A stretch of DNA of 22,527 nt from CAYVGO01 sp964450725 (GTDB lineage Bacteria; Bacteroidota; Bacteroidia; Bacteroidales; UBA932): NCBI GenBank assembly GCA_964450725.1, contig CAYVGO010000039.1:1-22527 (forward strand). Reading direction: 5' to 3'. Below the pieces are notes generated by a model. It had not been told where the DNA came from. It ran no database searches and saw only the letters and a list, made by a program, of their open reading frames with translations. This document shows, piece after piece, positions 1 through 7,761 of this stretch. The stretch's first letter is position 1; every line of letters starts with the position of its first letter. A program made the translations under genes and the position numbers.

Positions 1-342
1 AAGTGAAGTTCCCAATCGGTTGTGTTTTTAGTCGTCCCATTTGAACCTGTTTTTTCCTGTTTTAGTTTGGAAGTGTGAAAATGACGAAATTCACTAATTA
101 GAGTTAGTTCAGAATGAAAATTCATTGAGATATTTAAGGGTTAGTACATTCTATTTTCGAAATTCGCACTATTACGTTAAAATATACTTATTCAGAGTAC
201 TTCTCTTAATATGTGTATTTGTATTATGTTATTTTTGTTAATTATGTATAATGACAGTTATTTTACATACGACTCTTGCAACTTTTTATTTTGTGAAGCG
301 TTATTAATTGTAGTTATAGAAGTCTTGATATTTTAATACATC

Positions 343-350
343 TATTTTTG
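343..350 (+). promoter_or_regulatory. possible -7 box for the adhesin gene
   Basis: TATTTTTG matches the Bacteroidota -7 consensus TAnnTTTG exactly. The nearest upstream TTG (325-327) is only 15 bases away, shorter than the usual 17-23, and such AT-rich DNA gives matches by chance (another TATTTTTG lies at 230-237). If used, the adhesin mRNA would carry a leader of roughly 280 bases containing the stem-loop at 421-456. Confidence 0.2.
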
Positions 351-420
351 ATAAACATTTTTCTTAGATTTCTTTTATCTTTATTTTTTGACATTAAAAA
401 TGTCGTTTGATTGTAAAATT

Positions 421-456
421 CCAAGAGCGGACAAGAGTATTATACGTCTGCTCTGG
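421..456 (+). other. GC-rich stem-loop in the adhesin leader
   Basis: AGAGCGGAC (424-432) pairs with GTCTGCTCT (446-454) through nine pairs, one of them G-U, across a 13-base loop. CC (421-422) and GG (455-456) extend the stem if A423 bulges out. It is the only GC-rich patch in an otherwise AT-rich leader. No U-run follows, so a classical terminator is unlikely; a leader RNA structure is the simplest reading. No known riboswitch family is recognised. Confidence 0.45.
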
Positions 457-577
457 ATGTATAATTTTCGCTATGGTTGCCGGAATGGGAAACAGTACAT
501 TATAGGGTTTTGATAAATCCAGTGTTAAAAGATCTCTTACTTATACAAAATGAAAAAAGAAATTATATAGCGTTAAC

Positions 578-595
578 TAACAATTTTGAGATAAG
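578..595 (+). repeat. direct repeat, upstream copy of the adhesin 3' end
   Basis: TAACAATTTTGAGATAAG here is identical over 18 bases to 5427-5444, which encodes the last residues (TILR) and stop codon of the adhesin. Weaker similarity continues upstream: about 22 of 30 positions over 548-577 match the corresponding adhesin DNA, including GAAA and TATATA blocks, with one single-base gap next to the exact match. It looks like the eroded end of a related gene. Confidence 0.6.
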
Positions 596-634
596 ATAAT
601 TTATATATATTGACAAATTAATACCGTTATTGAT

Positions 635-3600
635 ATGGATACAGTAAAAAAAATCTCTCTACTAAAGCATTTGAAAATCGCATTTATTTTTTCATATGTT
701 TTATTTCCGTTTTTTCTCTATGCCGGTGGTGGTGGTCCGACCCAAACAGGTTCGATCAAAAACGGCAATGAAACTTTTTGTGTGGGAGATTTAGCCTTTT
801 TAACGCATATTAGTAATGAATCGCCCTATACTCGACGATGGGAGTATCAAGTGATTAAAAAAAATGGAGAAAGACTACCCTTACAAGTTATAAGAAGTTC
901 AGACGGTACGCAGCATATTGCAAGTTCAGCCCATATACCCTTGGAATACGAAGGTTTTGTGGAAGTTAGAGTGTTTTCTACAACGCGTAACAACAAGAAT
1001 TATGTAACACCTCTTCACACAATCAAAGTTTTAACTGCAGCGAGTGAACCTGGTGTAATATCACAGGATCAGTACGTTCTAGCTCAAGTAACTCCGGTTA
1101 AAATAAAAGGAGATATACCGGGAAAAGTACCTGTGGGTAATCCTTTTTATTCTTGGAGTGTGTCGGAAAATCAATTACGGTGGTTTGAGAAAGAGAAAAA
1201 TACTCAAGACTACAGCGAATCGTCAATTGATAAGACTACATATTATCGTAGAATTACTCGAACAGAATTCAAAGGATGTATTTCTTACTCTAATATTGTA
1301 CGAGCAGAAGTTGTATCTGTAATGATTCAGGGAGAGGAAAAAGAATATTGCATAGGAGATTCTGTTAGTCAGTTGAGTTTAGATATCTCCAGTTCAATAG
1401 AACCTCAAATTCAGTGGGAAAAAAAGAAAGATGATGCTCAATGGGTAACAATAAATGGCGCACAGTCAAGGGTTTATACTCCTACAGAGGTTCATGCAGG
1501 TACTTACAAATATAGAGCAAAAGTGTCATGGTTAAGTGGTACAGTGTCTACATATACAGACGAAAAACAAGAGATTTTTCACGCTGCAGCGCCTAAAACT
1601 TCCGTAGATCCGGAATTTCAGACTGTATGGTCAGGAGTACTTCCGAAAGAACTTACTTTGATTGGCACAAGTGCAGATTCTTCTTATACTTATCAATGGG
1701 AAAAGCTGAACAATTCTTCTAATACATGGGAGTTAATTTCTTCGGCTACAGAACCAACGTATCAGGCAGCAGTGCGAGAGTCTGGAAATTATCGTTGCAG
1801 TGTTTCGACAAGATATTGTTCAGCCAAAAGTAACACAGCCGAGATTTTTGAATTACTCGTCAATCCGGGTACAATTGGCCATAATGCCACTATCGGTATT
1901 CTTGCTCGTCATAAGACCTTAATGGGAACTTCTCCTTATATTGCGCTCTTTTTTAAATGGGAGCGCCGTGTTACAGACGCTGGGGGGATATGGAGTAATT
2001 GGTCTGTTGTTCAGGATTGGAGCAGTAAATATACTTATACACCATTAGATCCATTGCCGGGAGTTGATGGAACTCTTTATCAATATCGCCGCTGGGCAAG
2101 AATTATACCTGAAGATTCATTGGTAAGTGTAAATGAGGTTGAAATTTTACTAAGTTCGATTGTTCCGGGTAGTATTTTTTTACCGGACTCTCGATTAAAT
2201 TTGGTTTGTCATGATACTATAGGGAAGATTTCAGAAGATCCAGGTGGGTTTTCTTCTGAAGGTACTCAAAAACGCTTTCGTTGGCAAGTGAAACTTCCCG
2301 GAGGAAGTGAGTGGGAAAATCTTACGGACTGGGGCGATTCGATAAATCTGAAAGATTATTACATTACATCACCTGTAACTATTTCCGGGATATATGCGTA
2401 CCGTAGGCAATTTGTTCAAGATGTGTCAAACAAAGATGATGAACGGCAGCATCGTAATAGTAATGAAGTTTCGGTTTGGGTTGAACCATTAACCGGAGGT
2501 AAAATTAGTATACCGGACACAATATTAGATTTAAATGATATTCCCGGAGAGTTGACAAGTTTGGATTCCGGTAACGGTTCTTATTATCAGTGGCAGTATC
2601 GAGAGACTATAGACGGTACGTGGTTAAATCTTACAGAATGGACTTCAGATGTGTTATCTTATACTCCCTCTTCACCGATGATTCTTCCTTTCCGTCAATA
2701 TCGCCGGTTATGTAAAACACTACTCTCTACTTCAGATGATTTGGCTGCATCAAGTAATGTTGTTACCGTGAAAGTTCAAGTGGTAGAACCGGGTTTTGTT
2801 GCTGTAGGTAAGCCGACTATTGTTCGTGGAGGTACTGCGGAATTGGTGAATGTAGAACAGGGTACGGGTACGGTGTTTAAATGGCAGGTCAGTAGAAAAC
2901 TCGACGATGGCAGTTGGGGTGGTTGGAGTACTTTGGGAACTGAAATTTTTTCTGCAGGCAAGTTAGGTGCGAAAGATGAAAATGTAAGGCAAGAATCTAA
3001 ATATCGTCGAATGTGTAAATCTTCGTTGACGGAACTTGATCTATGGGCTTCTTATACCGATGAGGTTTTCATTACTGTAGAACCGATCAAAGGCGGCATG
3101 ATTGCTCGTAGTCAAACGATTTTGAAAAATGGATTACCTTCCAAGTTTACCAATGTAGAGAACAGCAATGGAGAGGCTTATCTGTGGGTACGGAAGCGAG
3201 AAGGAGAGCGTGATTTTAGACCTATTACCGATTTTCGTTTTAATGAAAAAGAGTATCAGGAAGTAGAACCTGTGAGCATAACTACTTACTATCGTAGAAT
3301 TGCAAAGCCTCAGATCTCCAATGATAACAGAGATACCATTGCAAGTAATACGGTTGTCGTTACTCCTTCAGTAGATCTAATTCCGGGTACGATTGCTCTC
3401 AGCAGTTCAGGAGCTACCGATACGATTGTTGATTTGGGAACTTACTTAGCAAAATTTTATTCCACCAATAATGGGAATGCTATTGCTTTTAAATGGCAAA
3501 AAAGTGTTGGTGATACTTGGATAGATTTAACTGAGTGGGGTAATTATGTAACTTACAAAGATATTGCACCGGTATTAGAAACCACAACATATCGTCGATG

Positions 3601-5443
3601 TGTCAAATCTCACCGAACTAATAGTGATGATTTAGAACAACATAGTAATCTACTGACAGTTACGGTCAACGGAAGTTTAGGAGGTATTGTTGCCGGAGAT
3701 ACTACAATCAATTTCGGAGATTTACCGGGAATATTTCAGAATGTTACTTTAGGAGATGGAAATTTATATAAGTGGCAAAAGAAAATGGGCGGAAATGTAT
3801 GGTCAGATGTTACAGGTTGGTCTTCTTCTAACACAGACTATATTGAAAAATCACCTTTATTGGTTACTACTTACTATCGTCGACTAAACCGAAGTGAAAC
3901 TGACAGTGAAATGGAAATGTCCTCTTCCAATGTCATTACAGTGACGGTTCTTGGCGTAGATGTTCGAGATGAAACCATAATTGCCGAAGATTTTTACCTA
4001 GCTTTAGATGAAGTTCTTTTTGGTCTCACTGATGAGTTGCTCATTGGTCGTGCCCAAGTTCGTGCTATGGATAATCTTAGTATGTTGCCGGTTCTTATAC
4101 AAACTCCGGTTGTTCATAATATTGTTAATCGTCCGGATACTTATGAAGCCACATTTTCCACTGCCAAAGGTGAATCAAAAACAGTTAAAGTATATGTGAC
4201 AGAGAATTTTACATCAGATGAATATACGCTTTTGTTTGCCCATGATTTTACAGTCTATTCTACAGAAAGTTTAGAATCTTTAACAGATGATGTATTACTC
4301 TTCCGAGGAGGTGTACGTGGTTATGACCTAACAACGCAAGAACCGGTATCTGTTATGGTGAAAGATCGTACAGCCTTGGATTTGCCATTTTCCACAACGC
4401 CACCAACATCAGGGACTTATCCTGTTATTTTTGGTTACTTGGGAGTGATGATTTCTGCCAATGTTACAATAACAGAAGGTCAAACATTACAATTAAGTTT
4501 TGATGTCAACTTTAGTGATGGGAATAATCAAAATAAGATTGACACAATAGATGTAAACACCGGAAAATCTTATGGAGAGTTACCACTCCCAATACGTGCA
4601 GGTTCAGAATTTTTATATTGGAGTTTAGATGTTAAAGGTTTAACGCCCATTGAATCAACTACAATTGTAGGTAGTTTACCCGGAACAGAAATTGACCATA
4701 CGCTTTATGCTATTTGGAAATATCCGGTTACTTTGGATTTGAACGACGGAACGGGAGACAGTATTATTTTTGTACAACAATATCGTCCGTATCAATATTT
4801 TCAGTCATTACCAATCCCTCAACGCAGAGGTTACCGTTTTGTGGGCTGGTCTTTAAATGCAGACGGTTCATATATGATTGAAGGAACGACGGTTGTAGAA
4901 GATCAAAATGAACATACTTTGTATGCTATTTGGGAAGCTCGCGAAATCACAGTTATTTTTAATGCTTCAGGAGGAACTGCATCTCCGGACAGAAAAATTG
5001 TAACCTTTGGTTCTTCTTATGGAGAATTTCCAGTCGTAAGATATGGCAATTATAAATTGAAGGGCTGGGTCATGGCCGATGGAAAAGAAGTATTCACTAC
5101 AACCACCATAGATACTATGGCTTTAGAAATTGTTCTCTATGCTCAGTATCAAACTTACAACATGGCTGACGATGATCGCTATATACTTACTCCAAATAGT
5201 GACGGTTTGAATGATCGCTTTTATCTTCAATTTTTATGGCTCAATAAAGAGGATGTGAAAGATGTTAATGTATGCATCTATGATCGAAAAGGTCTCATGG
5301 TTTATCAACACAAAGATTATCAACGTGCTGACGGCGATTTTGATGGTGCTAATTTACCTGATGGCACGTATATTGTTGCAGTACATTATATACACAAAGA
5401 AGAAAAGAAAGTATATAATGCTACCGTAACAATTTTGAGATAA
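635..5443 (+). CDS. secreted multi-repeat adhesin with type IX (type B, CHU_C) sorting domain
   Basis: Predicted large surface or secreted protein of 1602 aa. Residues 1-30 form a signal peptide (basic start, hydrophobic core, likely cut after FFLYA). Residues 31-1105 hold about eleven Ig-like modules, beginning near 136, 227, 319, 409, 509, 618, 717, 816, 915 and 1013. The later ones are 93-109 residues long and share GGxI, YxWQ, a mid-module W, TTYYRR and SNxVxVxV. Two related modules of about 85 residues follow (1108-1192, 1196-1283), then three Listeria-Bacteroides (InlB B-type) repeats (about 1287, 1363, 1436) with GYRFVGWS and LYAIWE motifs. Residues 1507-1602 (ILTPNSDGLNDRF, IYDRKG, LPDGTYIV) are a CHU_C gliding-associated domain, which in this phylum directs export by the type IX system. 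No PorP/SprF partner gene lies next to it. Adhesion is inferred from architecture; the ligand is unknown. Confidence 0.88.
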   Translation: MDTVKKISLLKHLKIAFIFSYVLFPFFLYAGGGGPTQTGSIKNGNETFCVGDLAFLTHISNESPYTRRWEYQVIKKNGERLPLQVIRSSDGTQHIASSAHIPLEYEGFVEVRVFSTTRNNKNYVTPLHTIKVLTAASEPGVISQDQYVLAQVTPVKIKGDIPGKVPVGNPFYSWSVSENQLRWFEKEKNTQDYSESSIDKTTYYRRITRTEFKGCISYSNIVRAEVVSVMIQGEEKEYCIGDSVSQLSLDISSSIEPQIQWEKKKDDAQWVTINGAQSRVYTPTEVHAGTYKYRAKVSWLSGTVSTYTDEKQEIFHAAAPKTSVDPEFQTVWSGVLPKELTLIGTSADSSYTYQWEKLNNSSNTWELISSATEPTYQAAVRESGNYRCSVSTRYCSAKSNTAEIFELLVNPGTIGHNATIGILARHKTLMGTSPYIALFFKWERRVTDAGGIWSNWSVVQDWSSKYTYTPLDPLPGVDGTLYQYRRWARIIPEDSLVSVNEVEILLSSIVPGSIFLPDSRLNLVCHDTIGKISEDPGGFSSEGTQKRFRWQVKLPGGSEWENLTDWGDSINLKDYYITSPVTISGIYAYRRQFVQDVSNKDDERQHRNSNEVSVWVEPLTGGKISIPDTILDLNDIPGELTSLDSGNGSYYQWQYRETIDGTWLNLTEWTSDVLSYTPSSPMILPFRQYRRLCKTLLSTSDDLAASSNVVTVKVQVVEPGFVAVGKPTIVRGGTAELVNVEQGTGTVFKWQVSRKLDDGSWGGWSTLGTEIFSAGKLGAKDENVRQESKYRRMCKSSLTELDLWASYTDEVFITVEPIKGGMIARSQTILKNGLPSKFTNVENSNGEAYLWVRKREGERDFRPITDFRFNEKEYQEVEPVSITTYYRRIAKPQISNDNRDTIASNTVVVTPSVDLIPGTIALSSSGATDTIVDLGTYLAKFYSTNNGNAIAFKWQKSVGDTWIDLTEWGNYVTYKDIAPVLETTTYRRCVKSHRTNSDDLEQHSNLLTVTVNGSLGGIVAGDTTINFGDLPGIFQNVTLGDGNLYKWQKKMGGNVWSDVTGWSSSNTDYIEKSPLLVTTYYRRLNRSETDSEMEMSSSNVITVTVLGVDVRDETIIAEDFYLALDEVLFGLTDELLIGRAQVRAMDNLSMLPVLIQTPVVHNIVNRPDTYEATFSTAKGESKTVKVYVTENFTSDEYTLLFAHDFTVYSTESLESLTDDVLLFRGGVRGYDLTTQEPVSVMVKDRTALDLPFSTTPPTSGTYPVIFGYLGVMISANVTITEGQTLQLSFDVNFSDGNNQNKIDTIDVNTGKSYGELPLPIRAGSEFLYWSLDVKGLTPIESTTIVGSLPGTEIDHTLYAIWKYPVTLDLNDGTGDSIIFVQQYRPYQYFQSLPIPQRRGYRFVGWSLNADGSYMIEGTTVVEDQNEHTLYAIWEAREITVIFNASGGTASPDRKIVTFGSSYGEFPVVRYGNYKLKGWVMADGKEVFTTTTIDTMALEIVLYAQYQTYNMADDDRYILTPNSDGLNDRFYLQFLWLNKEDVKDVNVCIYDRKGLMVYQHKDYQRADGDFDGANLPDGTYIVAVHYIHKEEKKVYNATVTILR

Positions 5444-5444
5444 G
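5427..5444 (+). repeat. direct repeat, downstream copy at the adhesin stop codon
   Basis: TAACAATTTTGAGATAAG spans the last codons and stop of the adhesin gene and is identical to 578-595, so the pair brackets the whole gene as direct repeats about 4.85 kb apart. Confidence 0.6.
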
Positions 5445-5456
5445 CAACATAAGATT

Positions 5457-5510
5457 TTAAATACAAAAGAGGGTGTGTCAAAACGAAGACACACCCTCTT
5501 TTGTATTTAA
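5457..5510. terminator. bidirectional intrinsic terminator
   Basis: A perfect 23-bp inverted repeat (5457-5479 and 5488-5510) with an 8-base loop AAAACGAA. The GC-rich core GAGGGTGTGTC is flanked by A-rich and T-rich arms, so a U-rich tail follows the hairpin in both directions. It sits 13 bases after the adhesin stop and 12 bases beyond the end of the convergent yhcH-like gene, so it can end both transcripts. Confidence 0.9.
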
Positions 5511-5522
5511 TCAAAATAAAAA

Positions 5523-5972
5523 TTAAACAGGAACTTTTACAATTAACTTACGAATTCCATCGCCATTACCAATCATTGGAGCATGTGCGTCATTTGGGAA
5601 AAAGACCACAAAATGATTGGGTTTAAGTGATAACACATTCGTAAATTTATCTTTGTAAAAAGCAATATCATCCTCTTTAGAATAAGGAGTATCAATAGTT
5701 AAACACTCACTACGATCTAAAATTCCAAAAGATTCGTTACCTCTTAAGCATAGTTGAATATCAATATACTGATTGTGTGTTTCTAAGCGACCTTTTTCAG
5801 CAGGAATAGTGATACGCTCTGATACTAAAACAAAAAAATTTTCACCATCAATTTCATGTTTTCCTTCAGTCAGAGATTTTAAATCCGTTGTTTTTAAATA
5901 GTGAAAAACTTTAGGAAACAAACAATGCACAGTGGCATATCGGTCTGCTTGGTCAATATGGTCAAAAATCAT
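5523..5972 (-). CDS. YhcH/YjgK/YiaL (DUF386) family cupin-like protein
   Basis: A 149-residue protein, the normal size for the YhcH/YjgK/YiaL family, which has a cupin-like beta barrel. Visible family features are the ETHNQYIDIQ segment (E64, H66, D71) and FFPNDAHAP (124-132, H130), the positions expected to bind a metal. Relatives include the EbgC accessory subunit of E. coli evolved beta-galactosidase and proteins in sialic-acid or sugar operons; the reaction is poorly defined for most members. No sugar-catabolism gene is adjacent here. It starts 18 bases after fabI and is probably its co-transcribed last partner, followed by the shared terminator. Family assignment is firm; substrate is unknown. 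Confidence 0.85.
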   Translation of the reverse strand: MIFDHIDQADRYATVHCLFPKVFHYLKTTDLKSLTEGKHEIDGENFFVLVSERITIPAEKGRLETHNQYIDIQLCLRGNESFGILDRSECLTIDTPYSKEDDIAFYKDKFTNVLSLKPNHFVVFFPNDAHAPMIGNGDGIRKLIVKVPV

Positions 5973-5990
5973 AATTTTAAATTTATGGGG

Positions 5991-6842
5991 TTATTTTTTA
6001 CTTTTATCTTCTTTTACATCTCGATACTCCAATCCTTCGTTATATACCTTCATGGCTCTTAAACTCATACCCATACTTGAATATCCTCCGTCATGAAAAA
6101 GGTTTTGCATAGTTACTTTACGAGTTAAGTCAGAAAACAAGGTAATGACATAATCAGCACATTCTTCGGCAGTAGCGTTTCCTAATGGAGACATTCTATC
6201 TGCAAAATCCATCAAAGCATTGAATCCCATAATTCCACCCCCGGCAGTTGTCATAGTTGGTGATTGCGAAATTGTATTAATTCTTATTTTTTTTTCTCTT
6301 CCGTAAATATATCCAAAACTACGAGCAATAGATTCTAACATTGCTTTTGCGTCTGCCATATCATTGTATCCATATAACGTTCTTTGTGCTGCAATATAAC
6401 TCAATGCAACAACGGAACCCCACTCATTAATACCATCCAATTGTCGACAAACTTGTAATACCTTGTGAAAAGAGATTGCTGAAATATCTAAAGTTTGTTG
6501 TAACATTTTGTAATCTAAATCATCATAAGTGCGACCTTTACGGACATTGGGAGACATCCCGATAGAGTGTAAAACGAAATCAAACTTTCCACCTAAGTAT
6601 TCAGTTCCCTTACTTACAAGATTTTCTAAGTCTTCAACATTCGTGGCATCGGCAGGAATGACAATTGTGTTACATTGTTCTGCCAATTGTTCAATACTTC
6701 CTAATCTCATAGAAACAGGAGTATTGGTTAATACAAATGTTGCTCCTTCTTCATGTGCTCTTTGTGCGACTCTCCATGCTATTGATTTTTCATTTAGAGC
6801 ACCAAAAATCAATCCTTTTTTCCCTTTTAATAAATTGTGCAT
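5991..6842 (-). CDS. fabI: enoyl-[acyl-carrier-protein] reductase (NADH), FabI
   Basis: Cytoplasmic short-chain dehydrogenase that reduces trans-2-enoyl-ACP in the last step of each fatty-acid elongation round. The 283-residue protein shows the FabI form of the nucleotide-binding loop (G14 to W23, with KSIAW), LHSIG near 91-95, and the catalytic Tyr-x6-Lys pattern: Y159 and K166 in GYNDMADAKA, with the second tyrosine Y149 in LSY. A TISQSPTMT segment corresponds to the substrate-loop region. The C-terminal tail (EDKSKK) is short and charged. It lies 29 bases after rpoD and 18 before the yhcH-like gene. FabI is the target of triclosan-type inhibitors; sensitivity cannot be read from the sequence. 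The start MHNLLKGKKG fits the family. Confidence 0.93.
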   Translation of the reverse strand: MHNLLKGKKGLIFGALNEKSIAWRVAQRAHEEGATFVLTNTPVSMRLGSIEQLAEQCNTIVIPADATNVEDLENLVSKGTEYLGGKFDFVLHSIGMSPNVRKGRTYDDLDYKMLQQTLDISAISFHKVLQVCRQLDGINEWGSVVALSYIAAQRTLYGYNDMADAKAMLESIARSFGYIYGREKKIRINTISQSPTMTTAGGGIMGFNALMDFADRMSPLGNATAEECADYVITLFSDLTRKVTMQNLFHDGGYSSMGMSLRAMKVYNEGLEYRDVKEDKSKK

Positions 6843-6871
6843 TATAGTTGTATTTTGTTTGTAAATCGTAA

Positions 6872-7732
6872 TTATCCTAAATAAGGTTTTAAAATTTTAC
6901 TTTTAGAATTTTGCCTTAACCGTCGTATTGCTTTTTCTTTAATTTGCCTTACTCTTTCACGCGTCAAACCAAATTTTTCGCCAATCTCTTCAAGTGTCAT
7001 TTCTTGGCAGGAAATACCGAAAAAGAAGCGTATAATATCACGTTCTCGTTCAGTTAAAGTACATAGTGTACGTTCAATTTCTTTGTGTAAGGACTCTGTC
7101 ATTAATCCTTTATCTGCATTCGGAGAGTCATTGTTGACCAAAACATCTAAAAGGCTGTTATCTTCACTTTCAGCAAAAGGTGCGTCTACAGAAACATGCC
7201 TTCCTGAAATTTTTAAAGTATCCGTAATTTTATCTTTAGGCTGTCCCAATAATTCCGAAAGTTCATCAGGAGATGGTTGTCTCTCGTTTTCCTGCTCAAA
7301 TTTCGCCAACGCTTTATTCAATTTATTGAGAGATCCGACTTGATTAAGTGGTAAACGTACAATTCGAGATTGTTCAGCCAATGCTTGTAAAATGGATTGT
7401 CTAATCCACCATACAGCATAGGATATAAACTTGAAACCTCTTGTTTCATCAAATTTTTCAGCGGCTTTTATTAGGCCTAGATTTCCCTCATTAATTAAAT
7501 CGGGTAAACTTAAACCCTGATTCTGGTATTGCTTAGCAACAGATACTACGAAGCGCAAATTGGCACGTGTTAATTTGTCAAGTGCTTCTTGGTCTCCTTT
7601 GCGGATTTTTTGGGCTAATTCTACCTCTTCTTCGACTGAAATTAATTCTTCACGCCCAATTTCTTGTAAATATTTATCCAATGACGCACTTTCGCGATTT
7701 GTGATGGATTTAGTAATTTTTAATTGTCTCAT
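6872..7732 (-). CDS. rpoD: primary sigma factor RpoD (Bacteroidota short sigma-70)
   Basis: Housekeeping sigma factor, 286 aa. Region 1.1 is absent, as is usual in Bacteroidota. Region 1.2 is at about 16-48 (ASLDKYLQEIGREELI). Region 2 is at 52-122 with core-binding DLINEGNLGLIKAAEKFD and the -7-recognition helix KFISYAVWWIRQSI (101-114). Region 3 is at about 131-207 and region 4 at about 222-275, where TLEEIGEKFGLTRERVRQIKE is the helix-turn-helix that reads the -33 element. The N-terminus MRQLKITKSITNRESASLDK agrees closely with what I know of Bacteroides and Porphyromonas RpoD, so the start is secure. This protein should recognise the TTTG/TAnnTTTG sites noted in this window. It lies 29 bases after htrA and 29 before fabI. 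Confidence 0.96.
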   Translation of the reverse strand: MRQLKITKSITNRESASLDKYLQEIGREELISVEEEVELAQKIRKGDQEALDKLTRANLRFVVSVAKQYQNQGLSLPDLINEGNLGLIKAAEKFDETRGFKFISYAVWWIRQSILQALAEQSRIVRLPLNQVGSLNKLNKALAKFEQENERQPSPDELSELLGQPKDKITDTLKISGRHVSVDAPFAESEDNSLLDVLVNNDSPNADKGLMTESLHKEIERTLCTLTERERDIIRFFFGISCQEMTLEEIGEKFGLTRERVRQIKEKAIRRLRQNSKSKILKPYLG

Positions 7733-7761
7733 CTATAATAAAATGTAAAGTCTTGTATTGC

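Larger units (their letters stand above)
1..634. other. long AT-rich leader without a convincing gene
   Basis: No open reading frame of useful length or recognisable product is seen on either strand in this 634-base stretch. It holds short inverted repeats (AATGAA-AA-TTCATT at 113-126; GACATT-AAA-AATGTC at 390-404), a GC-rich stem-loop at 421-456, and an 18-base copy of the adhesin's 3' end at 578-595. A 37-codon frame (400-513, ATG to TGA) overlaps the stem-loop but resembles nothing I know. The stretch is probably the 5' regulatory region of the adhesin plus debris of a lost neighbour; that is inference. Confidence 0.6.

Noticed and set aside
493..504. CAGTACATTATA also occurs at 5379-5390 near the adhesin end
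   Set aside because: A 12-base match is expected about once by chance in comparisons this large and AT-rich, and its spacing to the 18-base repeat differs between copies (85 versus 48 bases).
400..513. A 37-codon frame starting ATG TCG TTT and ending TGA
   Set aside because: No recognisable motif, no clear ribosome-binding or promoter context at a sensible distance, and it overlaps a stem-loop; too little to call a gene.
5457..5510. Inverted repeat as a possible insertion-sequence end or miniature element
   Set aside because: Only one hairpin is present, with no transposase, target duplication or partner end; its position between two stop codons fits a terminator.
6529..6864. Open frame of 111 codons on the plus strand opposite fabI
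   Set aside because: Lies fully antisense to a well-conserved gene and has no family features.
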